Shown here: piece after piece, positions 46,329-55,948 of the stretch | Position numbering within the stretch: position 1 is the first letter of the stretch | Layout: the number at the start of each line of letters is the position of its first letter | DNA from: Chitinophaga polysaccharea | GTDB lineage: Bacteria > Bacteroidota > Bacteroidia > Chitinophagales > Chitinophagaceae | Reading direction: 5' to 3' | Length of the DNA stretch: 64,000 nt | Assembly (NCBI RefSeq): GCF_007829335.1 | Contig: NZ_VIWO01000004.1 | Coordinates: 62,001-126,000, forward strand | Notes under the pieces: generated by a model | Told to the model about the DNA's origin: nothing | Database searches by the model: none | What the model saw: only the letters and a program-made list of their open reading frames with translations | Position numbers and translations under genes: made by a program

Positions 46329-46370
46329 GTTGACTTATATTTTATAAAGAGATGATTGAATGTTTGATAA

Positions 46371-47660
46371 TCAGAAAATGAAGAATTGAGCCTGAAGCCA
46401 TACTTGTCCGAATGTCTTTTTCGTATAGTCGTCTGGTATAGCAGTGGCTACATTGTAAGTGCGGGCGGTGTAGGAGAGGCGGAGGTTAGTGCCGGTGCCG
46501 TTGAAAAAGTAATTGAGCCCGCCTCCCATGACGGTGCTGGATTTGAGTTTATCAAAGTTCGCCGGTTTAACAGCGCCGGTTTGGGCGGCATCTGCGCTAA
46601 CGTCCTGGTTTTCGTAGCGTATCCATGGCTGTAGTTTCGACTTTTTGAAATAGTAGCCGAGTTCCAGGAATTGGACGGTTTGTTTGGGAATGAGTGTGGC
46701 GAAGGAGTATTTGGAGTCTGTTTGTGTGCCGCCGGTCATGTACTGGTAGGCAGCATTGAGCGTAATGGAGCCTGCATTGCCGAGAGGGTGGTCAAAGAAT
46801 ACATCGGTGCTGAGATTGTAATAGTTCGCCTGTGCGTCTACACCGGCTGCCCAGGCCAGCGTTTTGCCATTTCCCAGTTTGGTGCCGGCGTAGTAGTAAT
46901 CTTTTTCGGCATCCAGGAAGTTATAGGCCACACGACCTACAGTGCGAAGGGGGGCGCCGCCATCCACATTGCGGCCGGTGAATACGCCCAGGCGGTATTC
47001 CAGCTTGTCGTTTGCGAGAAACCCGCGGGCGTTGATACCGAGATCACGTCCGAAGTTGCCCTGCAGCGGACTATTTGCAAACAGGTTATACGGATACTGG
47101 AAGAAGGTAAAATCGTTGGCCATTAACCCGGCAGCACCCTGTAGCCCGTTGCGGTTATTGGATACCAGCTGCATGCCTGCTATAAGCTGAAATGCGGAGT
47201 TAAAGGTGTATTCCAGCTGCGCATCGAGAATGATGGGAGCAACTTTTACATTCTTCTCTCCGTTGGATTGAACCCCAATGGGTGAGGGGATCTCGGTTTC
47301 CATGAAGAAGCTGGCTTTTTTAGTAAGCTGACCGCCCACCAGCACCCTGGCGCGATAAACAGAAAAGCCCTTGTTCCAGTCTTTCGCCGTCTTCTCGTTG
47401 CTGGGAGCGCCAAATCCTGTTTGCTCCCCGGAGGCAAACATATGTACAATGGCGCCTACCTGGATAGATGGTTTAAAAGGTAGTTCTGACGACTGGAAAA
47501 GGGTAATGTTCCTGGCGCTGTCGGTGCTGGTATTCAGGGATGCTGGTAATTCAATTAAGTAACTGCCTCTCTTTTTCTTTCTGGGGGGATCGTTGTTCTC
47601 GGCTTTCACAATAAAGGGAGCAGTGGCAAACAGGAAGAGGAATGTGACTGAAAATTTCAT
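46371..47660 (-). CDS. Outer-membrane porin, first gene of the urea operon
   Basis: 429 residues; signal peptide MKFSVTFLFLFATAPFIVKA. A short basic region (PRKKKRG) precedes a phosphate-selective-porin-like beta-barrel: FSVYRARVLVGGQLTKKASF, FMETEIPSPIGV, GRDLGINARGFLANDKLEYR, AWAAGVDAQANYYNLSTDVF and a terminal strand ending WLQAQFFIF with aromatic last residue. In Bacteroidota, porins of this type often lead urt operons and probably let urea or related nitrogen compounds through the outer membrane, which is inference. Promoter-proximal tandem palindromes lie 28-72 bp upstream. Confidence 0.88.
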   Translation of the reverse strand: MKFSVTFLFLFATAPFIVKAENNDPPRKKKRGSYLIELPASLNTSTDSARNITLFQSSELPFKPSIQVGAIVHMFASGEQTGFGAPSNEKTAKDWNKGFSVYRARVLVGGQLTKKASFFMETEIPSPIGVQSNGEKNVKVAPIILDAQLEYTFNSAFQLIAGMQLVSNNRNGLQGAAGLMANDFTFFQYPYNLFANSPLQGNFGRDLGINARGFLANDKLEYRLGVFTGRNVDGGAPLRTVGRVAYNFLDAEKDYYYAGTKLGNGKTLAWAAGVDAQANYYNLSTDVFFDHPLGNAGSITLNAAYQYMTGGTQTDSKYSFATLIPKQTVQFLELGYYFKKSKLQPWIRYENQDVSADAAQTGAVKPANFDKLKSSTVMGGGLNYFFNGTGTNLRLSYTARTYNVATAIPDDYTKKTFGQVWLQAQFFIF

Positions 47661-47687
47661 AAAAGAAGTAATTAATAATTGAACAAT

Positions 47688-47732
47688 GTACTTAAGTACT
47701 TTTTTGGTTGATCGATCAGTGTACTTAAGTAT
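47688..47732. promoter_or_regulatory. Tandem palindromes upstream of the urea-uptake operon
   Basis: GTACTTAAGTAC (47688-47699) is a perfect 12-bp palindrome. GTACTTAAGTAT (47721-47732) repeats it with one change, starts 33 bp apart (three helical turns). Between them TGATCGATCA (47709-47718) is a further perfect palindrome. The group lies 28-72 bp before the porin start codon, the likely promoter zone. A half copy (TTACTTAA) recurs near 47750. It could be the site of the adjacent NarL-type regulator or of another dimeric factor. Confidence 0.55.
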
Positions 47733-47950
47733 AAAAGTAGAAGATTAATTTACTTAATTCATAAAATTTTTCCTGTTTAGGCTTAAATTTTGGTAAATGG
47801 TTGATTTTATTATTATATATTTATTATTATAATACAAATGTAGAAATAGTAAATTATTGAATTAAAATATTGATATAGAATATTTTATTAGTATTTATTG
47901 CATGATTTAGGTCGTAATAAGAAGATTTTTTGTTTTTTTAATTATTAATA

Positions 47951-48157
47951 ATGATTAAAAAATATAATATGTTTGAAAATAGAACTTGTCGTGCACCCTT
48001 GAAAACAAACGAAAGGTCATCGCCCCCCTCGACAGCCAGCTTTTCAAAGTTGGAAGGAGGCATTGAGGCTAGTAAGAAAGAAGGTTTGTCAGCCGAATTT
48101 GTAACTGAATTACGGAATGCTATCCATAGAGAAAGTTTGGTTATGCAGGTAAATTGA
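47951..48157 (+). pseudogene. Possible chorismate mutase C-terminal remnant
   Basis: A 68-codon frame whose last part reads EGLSAEFVTELRNAIHRESL then VMQVN. This fits the last helix of AroQ-type chorismate mutases ('GLSEEFVEKLFRAIHEESI..Q', as in Bacteroidota DAHP synthase-mutase fusions). The first 40 residues are low in structure and match nothing. The AT-rich upstream and lack of an N-terminal mutase helix suggest a fragment, not a working gene. The match is short and judged by eye. The AT-rich gap from 47733 to 47950 is otherwise empty. Confidence 0.35.
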
Positions 48158-48632
48158 CAATGAACCAGTAGCCTCAGGGCAAGGAAGAGCGCTGATTTCG
48201 TAATAGTGAATGTTGTTTTTTTTCACTAATAGATCGTTGGACCTGGTTATTGACAGATAGTGGAAGCTTTTTTACTTAGCTTTTGTTGATTTGATATTAA
48301 ATATTATTTGAAACAAATGTTTATTTATACTAAACTTTTCTGTTTTGAACCAGCAATTAATAAAAAGATGAGTTTTTAAGTACAAATTGAAAAGCATTTG
48401 GGTTAAGGCGATTAAATAATAAATGAAATAGCAGGAGAGCAGGATGCCTGATATAGTAATGTAATCTTTTTCTGTATTGTATTTGGATGGTTTTTTACCA
48501 CTGCGTCCCTGGTTATTTATCTGAAATTTGTTTTTTTGAAGATCTTTAAAATTTGAACGCTGTATTGTGAAATACTGGATTTATTATCTATACTTGTGTT
48601 TAGTATTTGTATTTTGTAATAATCCACTTGAA
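48158..48632. other. AT-rich intergenic region
   Basis: 475 bp with no gene or strong repeat. It must hold the promoter of the metallophosphoesterase gene. TAAAATTTG near 48547 is a near miss to a -7 box (one base too long). Confidence 0.5.
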
Positions 48633-49601
48633 ATGAATAGAAAAGACTTTCTGACCCAAACCAGTCTCGCCGGTGGAGCTTTCTTACTCCCACGTTTTCC
48701 TGAATGGAAGCCCTCCCGCAAAAAGATCAGGTTTGGTGTAATGGCAGACTTACACCACGACATTATGCACGATGGGCCGTCACGCCTGTCGGCATTCATC
48801 AATCAAATGAAAGAGGAATCACCTGATTTTATTATACAGATGGGTGATTTCTGTTATCCGAAAAAAGAGAATCAGCCATTGATGGATATCTGGAATCAGT
48901 TTAAAGGGCCATCTTACCATGTAATAGGCAATCATGACATGGATGGAGGACACACGCGTGAACAGGTGGCAGCCTTCTGGAATGCCAAAGGCAAGTATTA
49001 TTCTTTTGATGCCAACGGATTCCATTTCATTGTACTGGATGGCAACGAACATAACGAAAGTAAGTCACGCCCACCGGGCTACGCACGCTTTATATCGCCC
49101 GCCCAACTGGATTGGTTGAAGAAAGATCTGGCCGCTACTGCTGCGCCTACTATTGTATGTTGCCACCAGGGACTGGATAATGATGCCGGTGGACTTGAAA
49201 ATGGTACACTACTCCGCTATACCCTTGAACAGGCCAATCAGAACGGCAAACAGAAAGTAATCATGGTACTGAGTGGTCATCACCATCAGGACTATTACAA
49301 CTACATCAATGGCATCCACTATGTACAAATTAATAGCGCCTCTTACCAGTGGCTCGGCGATGATTACAAAGAGATACGTTATTCCGAAGCAGTAGATAAA
49401 GCCCATCCCTGGATAAAATATACCGTACCTTATAAAGACCCACTGTGGGCAACCATTGACATCACGGAAAACGGAGCCATTACGATAAAAGGTAAGAAAA
49501 CAGTATTTGTTGGTTCGTCACCAGAAAAACTCGGCGTAAAGCAGATTGATTATATCTATCCGATCGTACCCTTTATTTCAGACAGAAAGCTCGAAATATA
49601 A
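48633..49601 (+). CDS. Secreted metallophosphoesterase
   Basis: The ATG at 48633 gives MNRKDFLTQTSLAGGAFLLP, a twin-arginine-like export signal in Bacteroidota style (N-R-K rather than R-R); the frame extends to a GTG at 48567. Calcineurin-like metal sites appear in order: GVMADLHHD (D, H), FIIQMGDFCYP (GD), YHVIGNHDMDGG (GNHD), IVCCHQGLDND (H) and VLSGHHHQDYYN (GHxH). About 322 residues. The family cleaves phosphomonoesters or diesters; the natural substrate is unknown. It is a single gene ended by a strong hairpin at 49693-49714. Confidence 0.9.
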   Translation: MNRKDFLTQTSLAGGAFLLPRFPEWKPSRKKIRFGVMADLHHDIMHDGPSRLSAFINQMKEESPDFIIQMGDFCYPKKENQPLMDIWNQFKGPSYHVIGNHDMDGGHTREQVAAFWNAKGKYYSFDANGFHFIVLDGNEHNESKSRPPGYARFISPAQLDWLKKDLAATAAPTIVCCHQGLDNDAGGLENGTLLRYTLEQANQNGKQKVIMVLSGHHHQDYYNYINGIHYVQINSASYQWLGDDYKEIRYSEAVDKAHPWIKYTVPYKDPLWATIDITENGAITIKGKKTVFVGSSPEKLGVKQIDYIYPIVPFISDRKLEI

Positions 49602-49692
49602 CGTCATCGAATCTTTCTATTATTATAAAGTATCAGGACTTATAAAAACATTTTTTCTTTTAAATAGCAGAACAATGAGAATAAAATCATGG

Positions 49693-49714
49693 CCGGTCGG
49701 TATGCACCGACCGG
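49693..49714 (+). terminator. Terminator-like hairpin after the metallophosphoesterase gene
   Basis: CCGGTCGGT (49693-49701) pairs perfectly with ACCGACCGG (49706-49714), loop ATGC, followed by TTGTATT. Confidence 0.55.
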
Positions 49715-49820
49715 TTGTATTACAATGATGATACTATGAAACGTGTGGTAATGATTTCCGAATGTATTAATGATTCCGGCATTACAGGATAACCTGGCTG
49801 CTGCAGTATTTATCCGGTTA

Positions 49821-49862
49821 AAAAAGGATACAGTAAAAATCTAAGATTACTGTATCCTTTTT
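49821..49862 (-). terminator. Rho-independent terminator for the SusC/SusD/TlpA locus
   Basis: A 16-bp stem (AAAAAGGATACAGTAA at 49821-49836 with its complement ending at 49862) has A and T runs at both ends, so it can work on both strands. It lies 49 bp after the TlpA-like stop read on minus. The 49602-49910 gap has no other feature. Confidence 0.75.
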
Positions 49863-49910
49863 CTTTTCAAATGCTTCCTGTAAATCTTCTGCCCGGTTAT
49901 ATTTCCGGCC

Positions 49911-51032
49911 TTACTTTATAACCTCCTTCAATTTCTCCGCCAGTTTCTCTCCGCGAATGTCTTTCGCGATGATAATACCATTGGGGTCTATGAGAATATT
50001 TTGTGGTATCGCCATTATACCAAATTGTTTCGCTACGACGTTGTTCCAGCCTTTCAGATCGCTTACATGAATCCATGGCAAACCATCTTTCTCAATTGCC
50101 TCCAGCCATTTGGATTTATTGTCATCCAGGGAAACAGCCATGATTTCAAAGTTTTTGTCTTTGAACAGTTCATAGGCTTTCCTGACATTCGGATTTTCCG
50201 CGCGACAAGGGCCGCACCAACTCGCCCAGAAATCCAGCAATACATATTTGCCTTTCAGAGAACTCAGCATCACCGGCTTGTCGTTTACATCCTGCTGGGT
50301 GAAGTCCATTACCTGCAGTCCTATAGCGGATTTTTTGGTAATATCCAGCCTGCGGGCTATATCTTTGCCCTCTTCGCTATCGCGAAATTTTTGGTCAACA
50401 GCCATAAACATGGGCTCAAAAGTAACGGGATCAATAATGCCGCTTCTCTGTTTTACCATATCCCAGGTTACATAGGAAGAGGGGTGTGCTTTTCTGAAGG
50501 CATCTTCCACTTCATTCATCTGTTTCCGGATGGGCCTTATCTTTTCCATAGTGGGCTTTGCTCCCTGTTCATCCTTTACTACAAAGTATTTCTTCAATTC
50601 GTCGGTTAAAGGTTTCAGTTGCCGCATGTACGGTTCCAGCTCCTTATTCAGCTTATTCAGGTCGGCCTGTGCTTTCCCGCCGTTTACCACGGCTTCTTTC
50701 AGGTTAGTTCCTTCCACGGTTATGCGTCCTTTTTCCAGGTAGAGGTCACGGGTATCCCTGTCCCATATTTTTTCCAGGCTCATCGTGCCGTCATCATTCA
50801 GGTTCTTTACAGTGAGACTGGCCTTCATCGGTTGAGCTACATTCCCTTTCAGGGTAAAAATACCATTTTTGATCTCAGTAGAATCGATAATGTGTTTTTT
50901 TCCTATCCTGTAATCGAGCATGATTTTAGCGTCTTTAACTGCCGTGAGCTTCCCCCTGATAGTATAAGCTTCCTGTGCGTTCGCCTGTGTGGCTGCGGCC
51001 ACCAGTATCATTCCTGTTAGTAATCTCTTCAT
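49911..51032 (-). CDS. TlpA-like thioredoxin protein with DUF4369 N-terminal domain
   Basis: 373 residues; signal peptide ending ATQANAQ. Residues about 22-120 are a DUF4369 beta domain (YTIRGKLTAVKDAKIMLDYR, GIFTLKGNVAQPMKASLTVK). A helical linker of about 100 residues follows. Residues about 235-373 are an AhpC/TSA-TlpA thioredoxin fold with LLDFWASWCGPCRAENPNVR (active Cys pair CGPC), FEIMAVSLDDNKSKWLEAIE and cis-Pro region GIMAIPQNILIDPNG. It is a periplasmic disulfide reductase or thiol peroxidase-like protein. It is the last gene of the ECF sigma/FecR/SusC/SusD series, 20 bp after SusD. This order is frequent in Bacteroidota and suggests processing or transport of a redox-sensitive peptide or metal ligand, which is inference. 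Confidence 0.93.
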   Translation of the reverse strand: MKRLLTGMILVAAATQANAQEAYTIRGKLTAVKDAKIMLDYRIGKKHIIDSTEIKNGIFTLKGNVAQPMKASLTVKNLNDDGTMSLEKIWDRDTRDLYLEKGRITVEGTNLKEAVVNGGKAQADLNKLNKELEPYMRQLKPLTDELKKYFVVKDEQGAKPTMEKIRPIRKQMNEVEDAFRKAHPSSYVTWDMVKQRSGIIDPVTFEPMFMAVDQKFRDSEEGKDIARRLDITKKSAIGLQVMDFTQQDVNDKPVMLSSLKGKYVLLDFWASWCGPCRAENPNVRKAYELFKDKNFEIMAVSLDDNKSKWLEAIEKDGLPWIHVSDLKGWNNVVAKQFGIMAIPQNILIDPNGIIIAKDIRGEKLAEKLKEVIK

Positions 51033-51052
51033 GGATTATAGTTTTTGATTGT

Positions 51053-52453
51053 TCAATACGAGTCATTTTGATCAAGACCATTTACGGTAACTTCCAGTCC
51101 GGGTAGCGGCGCTATCGATCTGGGGCTTTTATATGGCAGTACCTTTGCTGCTGCCGAAGGAGCATCTGTTCGTACTACATCCTTCCCCCGTCTTAGCAGG
51201 TCGAAGATGCGCTGGCCTTCAAATGCAAGTTCTTTCCGTCTCTCTTTCAGCACGAGTTCAGTCAATGCCGTGCCGGTGGCAGTAGTAGGCAATGCAGCCG
51301 TATCTGCGCGCATCCGGATCTGATCGAGATAAAAAATGGCGCTGTCGGTGCGATTCAGTTCAGCATAGCATTCTGCTGCAGTAAGGTACATTTCCGACGA
51401 GCGGATGAGTGTTTGATAGTGAGCGCCGTAAGGATCAAAGATGCCGGGTACTATACCTTTGGGATATTTGGAAACCTTCCAGGTACCGGATTGCTGGTAC
51501 AACCAGTTATTACGCACATCCGTAGGGCTTTCCTGTAATACGCTTACTATATCCTGTGTTGGCAGGAAGTAGGGAAATACGCCTCTGAAATAAGTGCCCG
51601 AAAAATTATTATAGATGTTGGTGGTGGGAGGCGCCAGCTGGAAGATCGCCTCTGTTTCCTTATCAGTAAACAGGTTTTGAGGATATCCTGTTGTCATAAA
51701 AGGTATGGCCTGTATTACCGCCACTGCCAGATTTTTTGCGGAGGAGTAGTCGCCTTTGTAGAGGTATGCTCTTGCAAGCAGCGCTTTTACAGCGTTGGTG
51801 CTGATATAGTTTTTGGCAGATGTATTTGCAGGTAGTAGTAACAACGATTCCCGCAAGTCCCGGATAATGTTCTCATAAACTGTTTTAACCGATTCCCGGC
51901 TAAGTTTTTCACTATAATTGGAAGTCACTATATATGGTATTCCCGGGTGAGATGCATCCGTAGTAAATTTATAGGGCTGGGCAAACCTGTTCACCAGTTC
52001 GAAATGCATCCAGGCACGTAACGCCAATGCCTGACCTTTTATATTGTTTGCCTTTACGGGGTCTTCATTGCTGAAACGGTCTACATTCTCCATCACCAGC
52101 GCTACACTGCGGATGGTTTTGTAGTAGGCATTCCAATAATTATTCTGGTTAGCATCTCCTCCGGCATCGGAAGCTACTTGTTTCCAGTTATACTGTGCAA
52201 GGAAGAGTGGGCTTCCGGGAATGGGCTTTACATCGTCCGCAATCAGGTCGGCATATATAAAACTCAATCCCCAGTAAAAACCATCAAGCATGGTCCGGTA
52301 TGACCCGTTCAGCAATTGCTCGCAGGATGACAAGCTGGTTGCAAACTGACCCAGCTCTGCACTGGTAGTAGGGGGTGTTTCAAGAAAATCCTTATTACAT
52401 CCGGTTGTTGCAAAAAGCATTACAAATAATATGGCCGATACTATTGCTTTCAT
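51053..52453 (-). CDS. SusD/RagB-family lipoprotein
   Basis: About 466 residues from the ATG at 52453 (MKAIVSAILFVMLFATTGCN); a start at 52486 would overlap SusC. Lipobox TTGC. SusD landmarks: KDFLETPPTT, ELVNRFAQPYKFTTDASHPG, ALLARAYLYKGDYSSAKNLA, RSSEMYLTAAECYAELNRTD, KERRKELAFEGQRIFDLLRR. It is shorter than the SusD at 4294-6096 and of a different subgroup. It lies 19 bp after SusC. The absence of glycosidases nearby and presence of TlpA argue against a plain polysaccharide substrate. Confidence 0.94.
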   Translation of the reverse strand: MKAIVSAILFVMLFATTGCNKDFLETPPTTSAELGQFATSLSSCEQLLNGSYRTMLDGFYWGLSFIYADLIADDVKPIPGSPLFLAQYNWKQVASDAGGDANQNNYWNAYYKTIRSVALVMENVDRFSNEDPVKANNIKGQALALRAWMHFELVNRFAQPYKFTTDASHPGIPYIVTSNYSEKLSRESVKTVYENIIRDLRESLLLLPANTSAKNYISTNAVKALLARAYLYKGDYSSAKNLAVAVIQAIPFMTTGYPQNLFTDKETEAIFQLAPPTTNIYNNFSGTYFRGVFPYFLPTQDIVSVLQESPTDVRNNWLYQQSGTWKVSKYPKGIVPGIFDPYGAHYQTLIRSSEMYLTAAECYAELNRTDSAIFYLDQIRMRADTAALPTTATGTALTELVLKERRKELAFEGQRIFDLLRRGKDVVRTDAPSAAAKVLPYKSPRSIAPLPGLEVTVNGLDQNDSY

Positions 52454-52472
52454 AATAATGCGCTTTAAAAAA

Positions 52473-55400
52473 TTAAAAAGAAACATCCACGCCCAGTGAA
52501 TATGTTTTGGTCTGAGGATAAGGAAACGCAGTATTTCCGTCTGCCGTTACGTTTTCAGGATCTATTCCCGTGTACTTTGTCCAGAGTGCCAGGTTATTAC
52601 CTTGTGCATAAATGCGGATGTTGCTCATATGTGTGCTATGGGCCAGGGCAGGCAGGTTGTACGACAGCGTTACATTTTTAAGGCGTATAAAATCGCCGGG
52701 AGATAAATACCGGGTAGAAGTATTGGTGCCACCATCCGGATTGTTCAGCACTCTCCTGGGATTCTTAGCCTGGTCGCCCGGGTGCTGCCATCTGTCCAGG
52801 GCGGCTTTCGACTGATTCAGATATGGAAGGGTGCCATCATTCTGTAAGGCGGCGGTATTATTATCGTACATCATATTCCCGTATTGATAGTAAAGGAATG
52901 CTGACAATTGTAATGCATGGTACGAAAACGTATTAGTGATACCTCCAAAGCCTTTGGGCTGTATTTGCCCTACAATTACCCGGTTATCCAGGGAATAACT
53001 GTTGGTTATCTTACCATTGATATCATACCATTGTGGCGTGCCGTCCTGGGGGTTCACACCGGCCCAGCGAACCATGTACACGGCGTTGAAAGGTTCGCTT
53101 TCTCTTCTCAATTGGTAGCCGCTGATGTTTTCCTTCTGGTAGGCTTTTACCAGCTTGTTTTTGTTGGCACTCCAGTTAGCGTCTACACTCCACTTAAATT
53201 GTTTGTTATGTATGATAGCTGCATTGACCGAAACTTCTATTCCTTTATTCATCATATTCCCGACGTTGCCGAATCCGTAGGAATACCCGCTGCTGCCAGG
53301 GAGGGACACCAGGTATATCAGATCGGAGGTGAGCCGGTGATATAGGTCAACCGCGGCGCCAAAGCGGTTTTTAAACAGATTGAATTCCAGCCCAAGGTCT
53401 TTGCTGAACTGTTTTTCCCATTTGATGTCTGGATTACCCGGGAAAACAGAAAGCATAGCTGTTGCAGCACCGTCATAGTTTCCACCCAGTGAGAGTAATG
53501 AATAACGGGTAGTAGCGGTCAGCGAGCTAGAGTTGCCTGCCGTACCAATACTTCCTCTCAGTTTGAGATAGCTGAGCCAGTGGGACGTCTTTTCCATGAA
53601 GGATTCATTACTGATTATCCATCCGGCTCCCAGCGACCAGTAGTTACCATAGCGGTTGTGGGCGCCGAATTTTGATGAACCATCTCTTCTTACACTTCCC
53701 GACAGCAGGTATTTGCTCTCATAGTTATAGTTAGCCTGTGAGAAGAGAGAATGCTGCGTTTCTTTAGCGCTGTTTCCTGTAGTGCTCAATGAGCCATATA
53801 CAACTGTGCTGCCGGCTGCTACTTCTTCAAAATAAGGTGCAGTGAATCCCCTGGAGGTCGCTGCTATGCTATTGGCGTAAATGGTTTGTGCCTCCTGGCC
53901 CATTAACACCTGCAGCGAGTGTTTCTGCCGGAAAACATTATTATACTGCAACACATTGGTAGAAATAATACGGGTACGTACTCTGTCAAATGCCGATACT
54001 TCGCCTAGTCCCTGGATGGTACTGATTGGTAGCCGCAGGTCTGTTTTGGTTTTATCCTGCGATAGCATAAAGTCACCGCCCAGATCTGTCCTGAATTTAA
54101 AGTGGTTTAGGAAATACGTTTCTGCAAATAAGGTTCCCATTGCCCGATAATAAATACTCCTGTTCACATTCCATTGGAGTGCGGCCGCGGGATTGGATAA
54201 ATTGTAGTTGGTACCGGTGGTAGACGGTAGGTAATAGGCGCCGTTCTGCAAATAGGCAGGGTATACTGGTGGGGCGGTATAGGGGAAGCCGAAAAGTTCA
54301 GTAGGGTTCTCACTCTGGGACGGCGTTTCCTGCCGGTTGAAACTAAAGGATGTGTTCAGGCCCAAATTGATCCAGCTAGCCGGCCGGTTGGAGAAATTAT
54401 AACGGACGGAGGCCCTTTTATAGCCGCTGGCCTTTGCAATTCCTTTCTGATCCAGATAGCTCAGGTTCAGGTAAAATAATGTTTTGTCGTTGCCACCGGA
54501 TAAGCTGAGTTCTGTATTGGTGGTAATAGCAGCATTGTTATAGATCAGGCTTTTCCAGTTGGAAGGCTCATACAATGCTGAATCGCCGGGAGCCTTGGTA
54601 AGAGAGGGGAATCTCTTCTTCAGGTCGGCATCTATCGTGGCATCGGTCCATAGGGTAGAATTGGCATTTTTATAGGCTTCTCTCAACAATGTTAAATACT
54701 CCTCTTTATTCAATACATCGGGTTCTCTGCTATGGATAAGTGATGCCACATCCACCTGCTGACGGAATTTCACATTTGTTTTTCCCGCATGGCCTTTTTT
54801 CGTTGTGATCAGTATTACGCCGTTGCTTGCCTTGGACCCGTATAGTGCAATAGCGGCGGCATCCTTCAATACGGTATAAGATTCCACATCACCGGGATTG
54901 ATCTGGGCTAGTGGATTGGTAACCGGGGTGGTTCCCAGATTAAAGGAACGTTGGGTCATATCTTGCGTCACCGGCACGCCATCGATAACGAACAAAGGAA
55001 GCCTGGCGCTGCCGCCAACGGCTGTAGCAATTCCACGTATTAACATATTGCTGGCGCCTCCGCCTGGCTGTCCGTTACCACCGGTAACCAGCAATCCAGG
55101 TACTGTACCCTGGAGGCTTCTGTCGAATGAACGATTAGGCAATGATGCGATAGTTTCTCCTTTCACAACAGATATGGCACCCGTGCTTCTTCGTTGCGTA
55201 GTGGTATTGTAGGCTACTACTACGGTGGCATCCAGCTTGCTGATAGCGGCGTTCAATGCAATGGTAAACTGGCGGGCAGCGGAAGGGGTCTTTATAGTGA
55301 TCTCCCTGGAGTCGAAACCTACATAACTTGCCACCAGTATGCTACCTGCTGATACATTCAGCGTACAGCTACCATCTGGTCCGGTGGCGGCCGACAGGGA

Positions 55401-55889
55401 CGAATTCTTCACCCGGATGGTAGCACCTATCAATGGCGTGCCATCCGATGATTGTACTACAATAGTGACGGGCCAGTTAGCGGGAGGCGATGCAGGAAGA
55501 GGTGCGGAAACAGGTGCCTTCCGGGAAAGAATAATGGAATTTCCCCTGATACGGAATTCCAGCGGCTGATCTTTTAGCACCAATTTCAGAAAATCTGCTA
55601 GTGGGAGCGCCGATGCCGTTACCGACACCAGCTGGCTTTCAGCCAGGTCGCCCTGGTTATAAAAAACTACGTACCCAGTTTGTTGCTTTACGGCGGTAAA
55701 TACTTCCTTTAATCCCAGTTTCTTAACTGACAATGTAATCGTTTGTGAAGTTGCGGTAGCATAAATAGTACAGAAAGCGCCCGTTAACAGCAGAGAGGTC
55801 AGCTTCATCTGTAGCAGCATGTTGGTTTTACACCGGCTCCTTATCCAGGTTAGCCAGGGGCAATAATTCTTTTTTTGCATAGATTGCAT
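52473..55889 (-). CDS. SusC/RagA-family TonB receptor with N-terminal STN signalling domain
   Basis: 1138 residues. The signal core is LTSLLLTGAFCTIYATA. The STN domain (residues about 48-122) reads ITLSVKKLGLKEVFTAVKQQ, VSVTASALPLADFLKLVLKD. A carboxypeptidase-regulatory-like domain follows at about 140-215 (PLIGATIRVKNSSLSAATGP), then the plug with VFVIDGVP-like LFVIDGVPVTQDM and DVESYTVLKDAAAIALYGSK. A barrel ends the protein at TYSLGVDVSF. The STN domain signals to FecR-type anti-sigma factors, and exactly such a gene, with an ECF sigma factor, lies just upstream. So transport is coupled to transcription. An in-frame start three codons later (MQKKNY) is equally possible. Confidence 0.95.
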   Translation of the reverse strand: MQSMQKKNYCPWLTWIRSRCKTNMLLQMKLTSLLLTGAFCTIYATATSQTITLSVKKLGLKEVFTAVKQQTGYVVFYNQGDLAESQLVSVTASALPLADFLKLVLKDQPLEFRIRGNSIILSRKAPVSAPLPASPPANWPVTIVVQSSDGTPLIGATIRVKNSSLSAATGPDGSCTLNVSAGSILVASYVGFDSREITIKTPSAARQFTIALNAAISKLDATVVVAYNTTTQRRSTGAISVVKGETIASLPNRSFDRSLQGTVPGLLVTGGNGQPGGGASNMLIRGIATAVGGSARLPLFVIDGVPVTQDMTQRSFNLGTTPVTNPLAQINPGDVESYTVLKDAAAIALYGSKASNGVILITTKKGHAGKTNVKFRQQVDVASLIHSREPDVLNKEEYLTLLREAYKNANSTLWTDATIDADLKKRFPSLTKAPGDSALYEPSNWKSLIYNNAAITTNTELSLSGGNDKTLFYLNLSYLDQKGIAKASGYKRASVRYNFSNRPASWINLGLNTSFSFNRQETPSQSENPTELFGFPYTAPPVYPAYLQNGAYYLPSTTGTNYNLSNPAAALQWNVNRSIYYRAMGTLFAETYFLNHFKFRTDLGGDFMLSQDKTKTDLRLPISTIQGLGEVSAFDRVRTRIISTNVLQYNNVFRQKHSLQVLMGQEAQTIYANSIAATSRGFTAPYFEEVAAGSTVVYGSLSTTGNSAKETQHSLFSQANYNYESKYLLSGSVRRDGSSKFGAHNRYGNYWSLGAGWIISNESFMEKTSHWLSYLKLRGSIGTAGNSSSLTATTRYSLLSLGGNYDGAATAMLSVFPGNPDIKWEKQFSKDLGLEFNLFKNRFGAAVDLYHRLTSDLIYLVSLPGSSGYSYGFGNVGNMMNKGIEVSVNAAIIHNKQFKWSVDANWSANKNKLVKAYQKENISGYQLRRESEPFNAVYMVRWAGVNPQDGTPQWYDINGKITNSYSLDNRVIVGQIQPKGFGGITNTFSYHALQLSAFLYYQYGNMMYDNNTAALQNDGTLPYLNQSKAALDRWQHPGDQAKNPRRVLNNPDGGTNTSTRYLSPGDFIRLKNVTLSYNLPALAHSTHMSNIRIYAQGNNLALWTKYTGIDPENVTADGNTAFPYPQTKTYSLGVDVSF

Positions 55890-55948
55890 CAGTTACGGTT
55901 GATAAAATTGAAGTTTGTCCGTTGAAATTTTCGTCAATCGGAACTATT

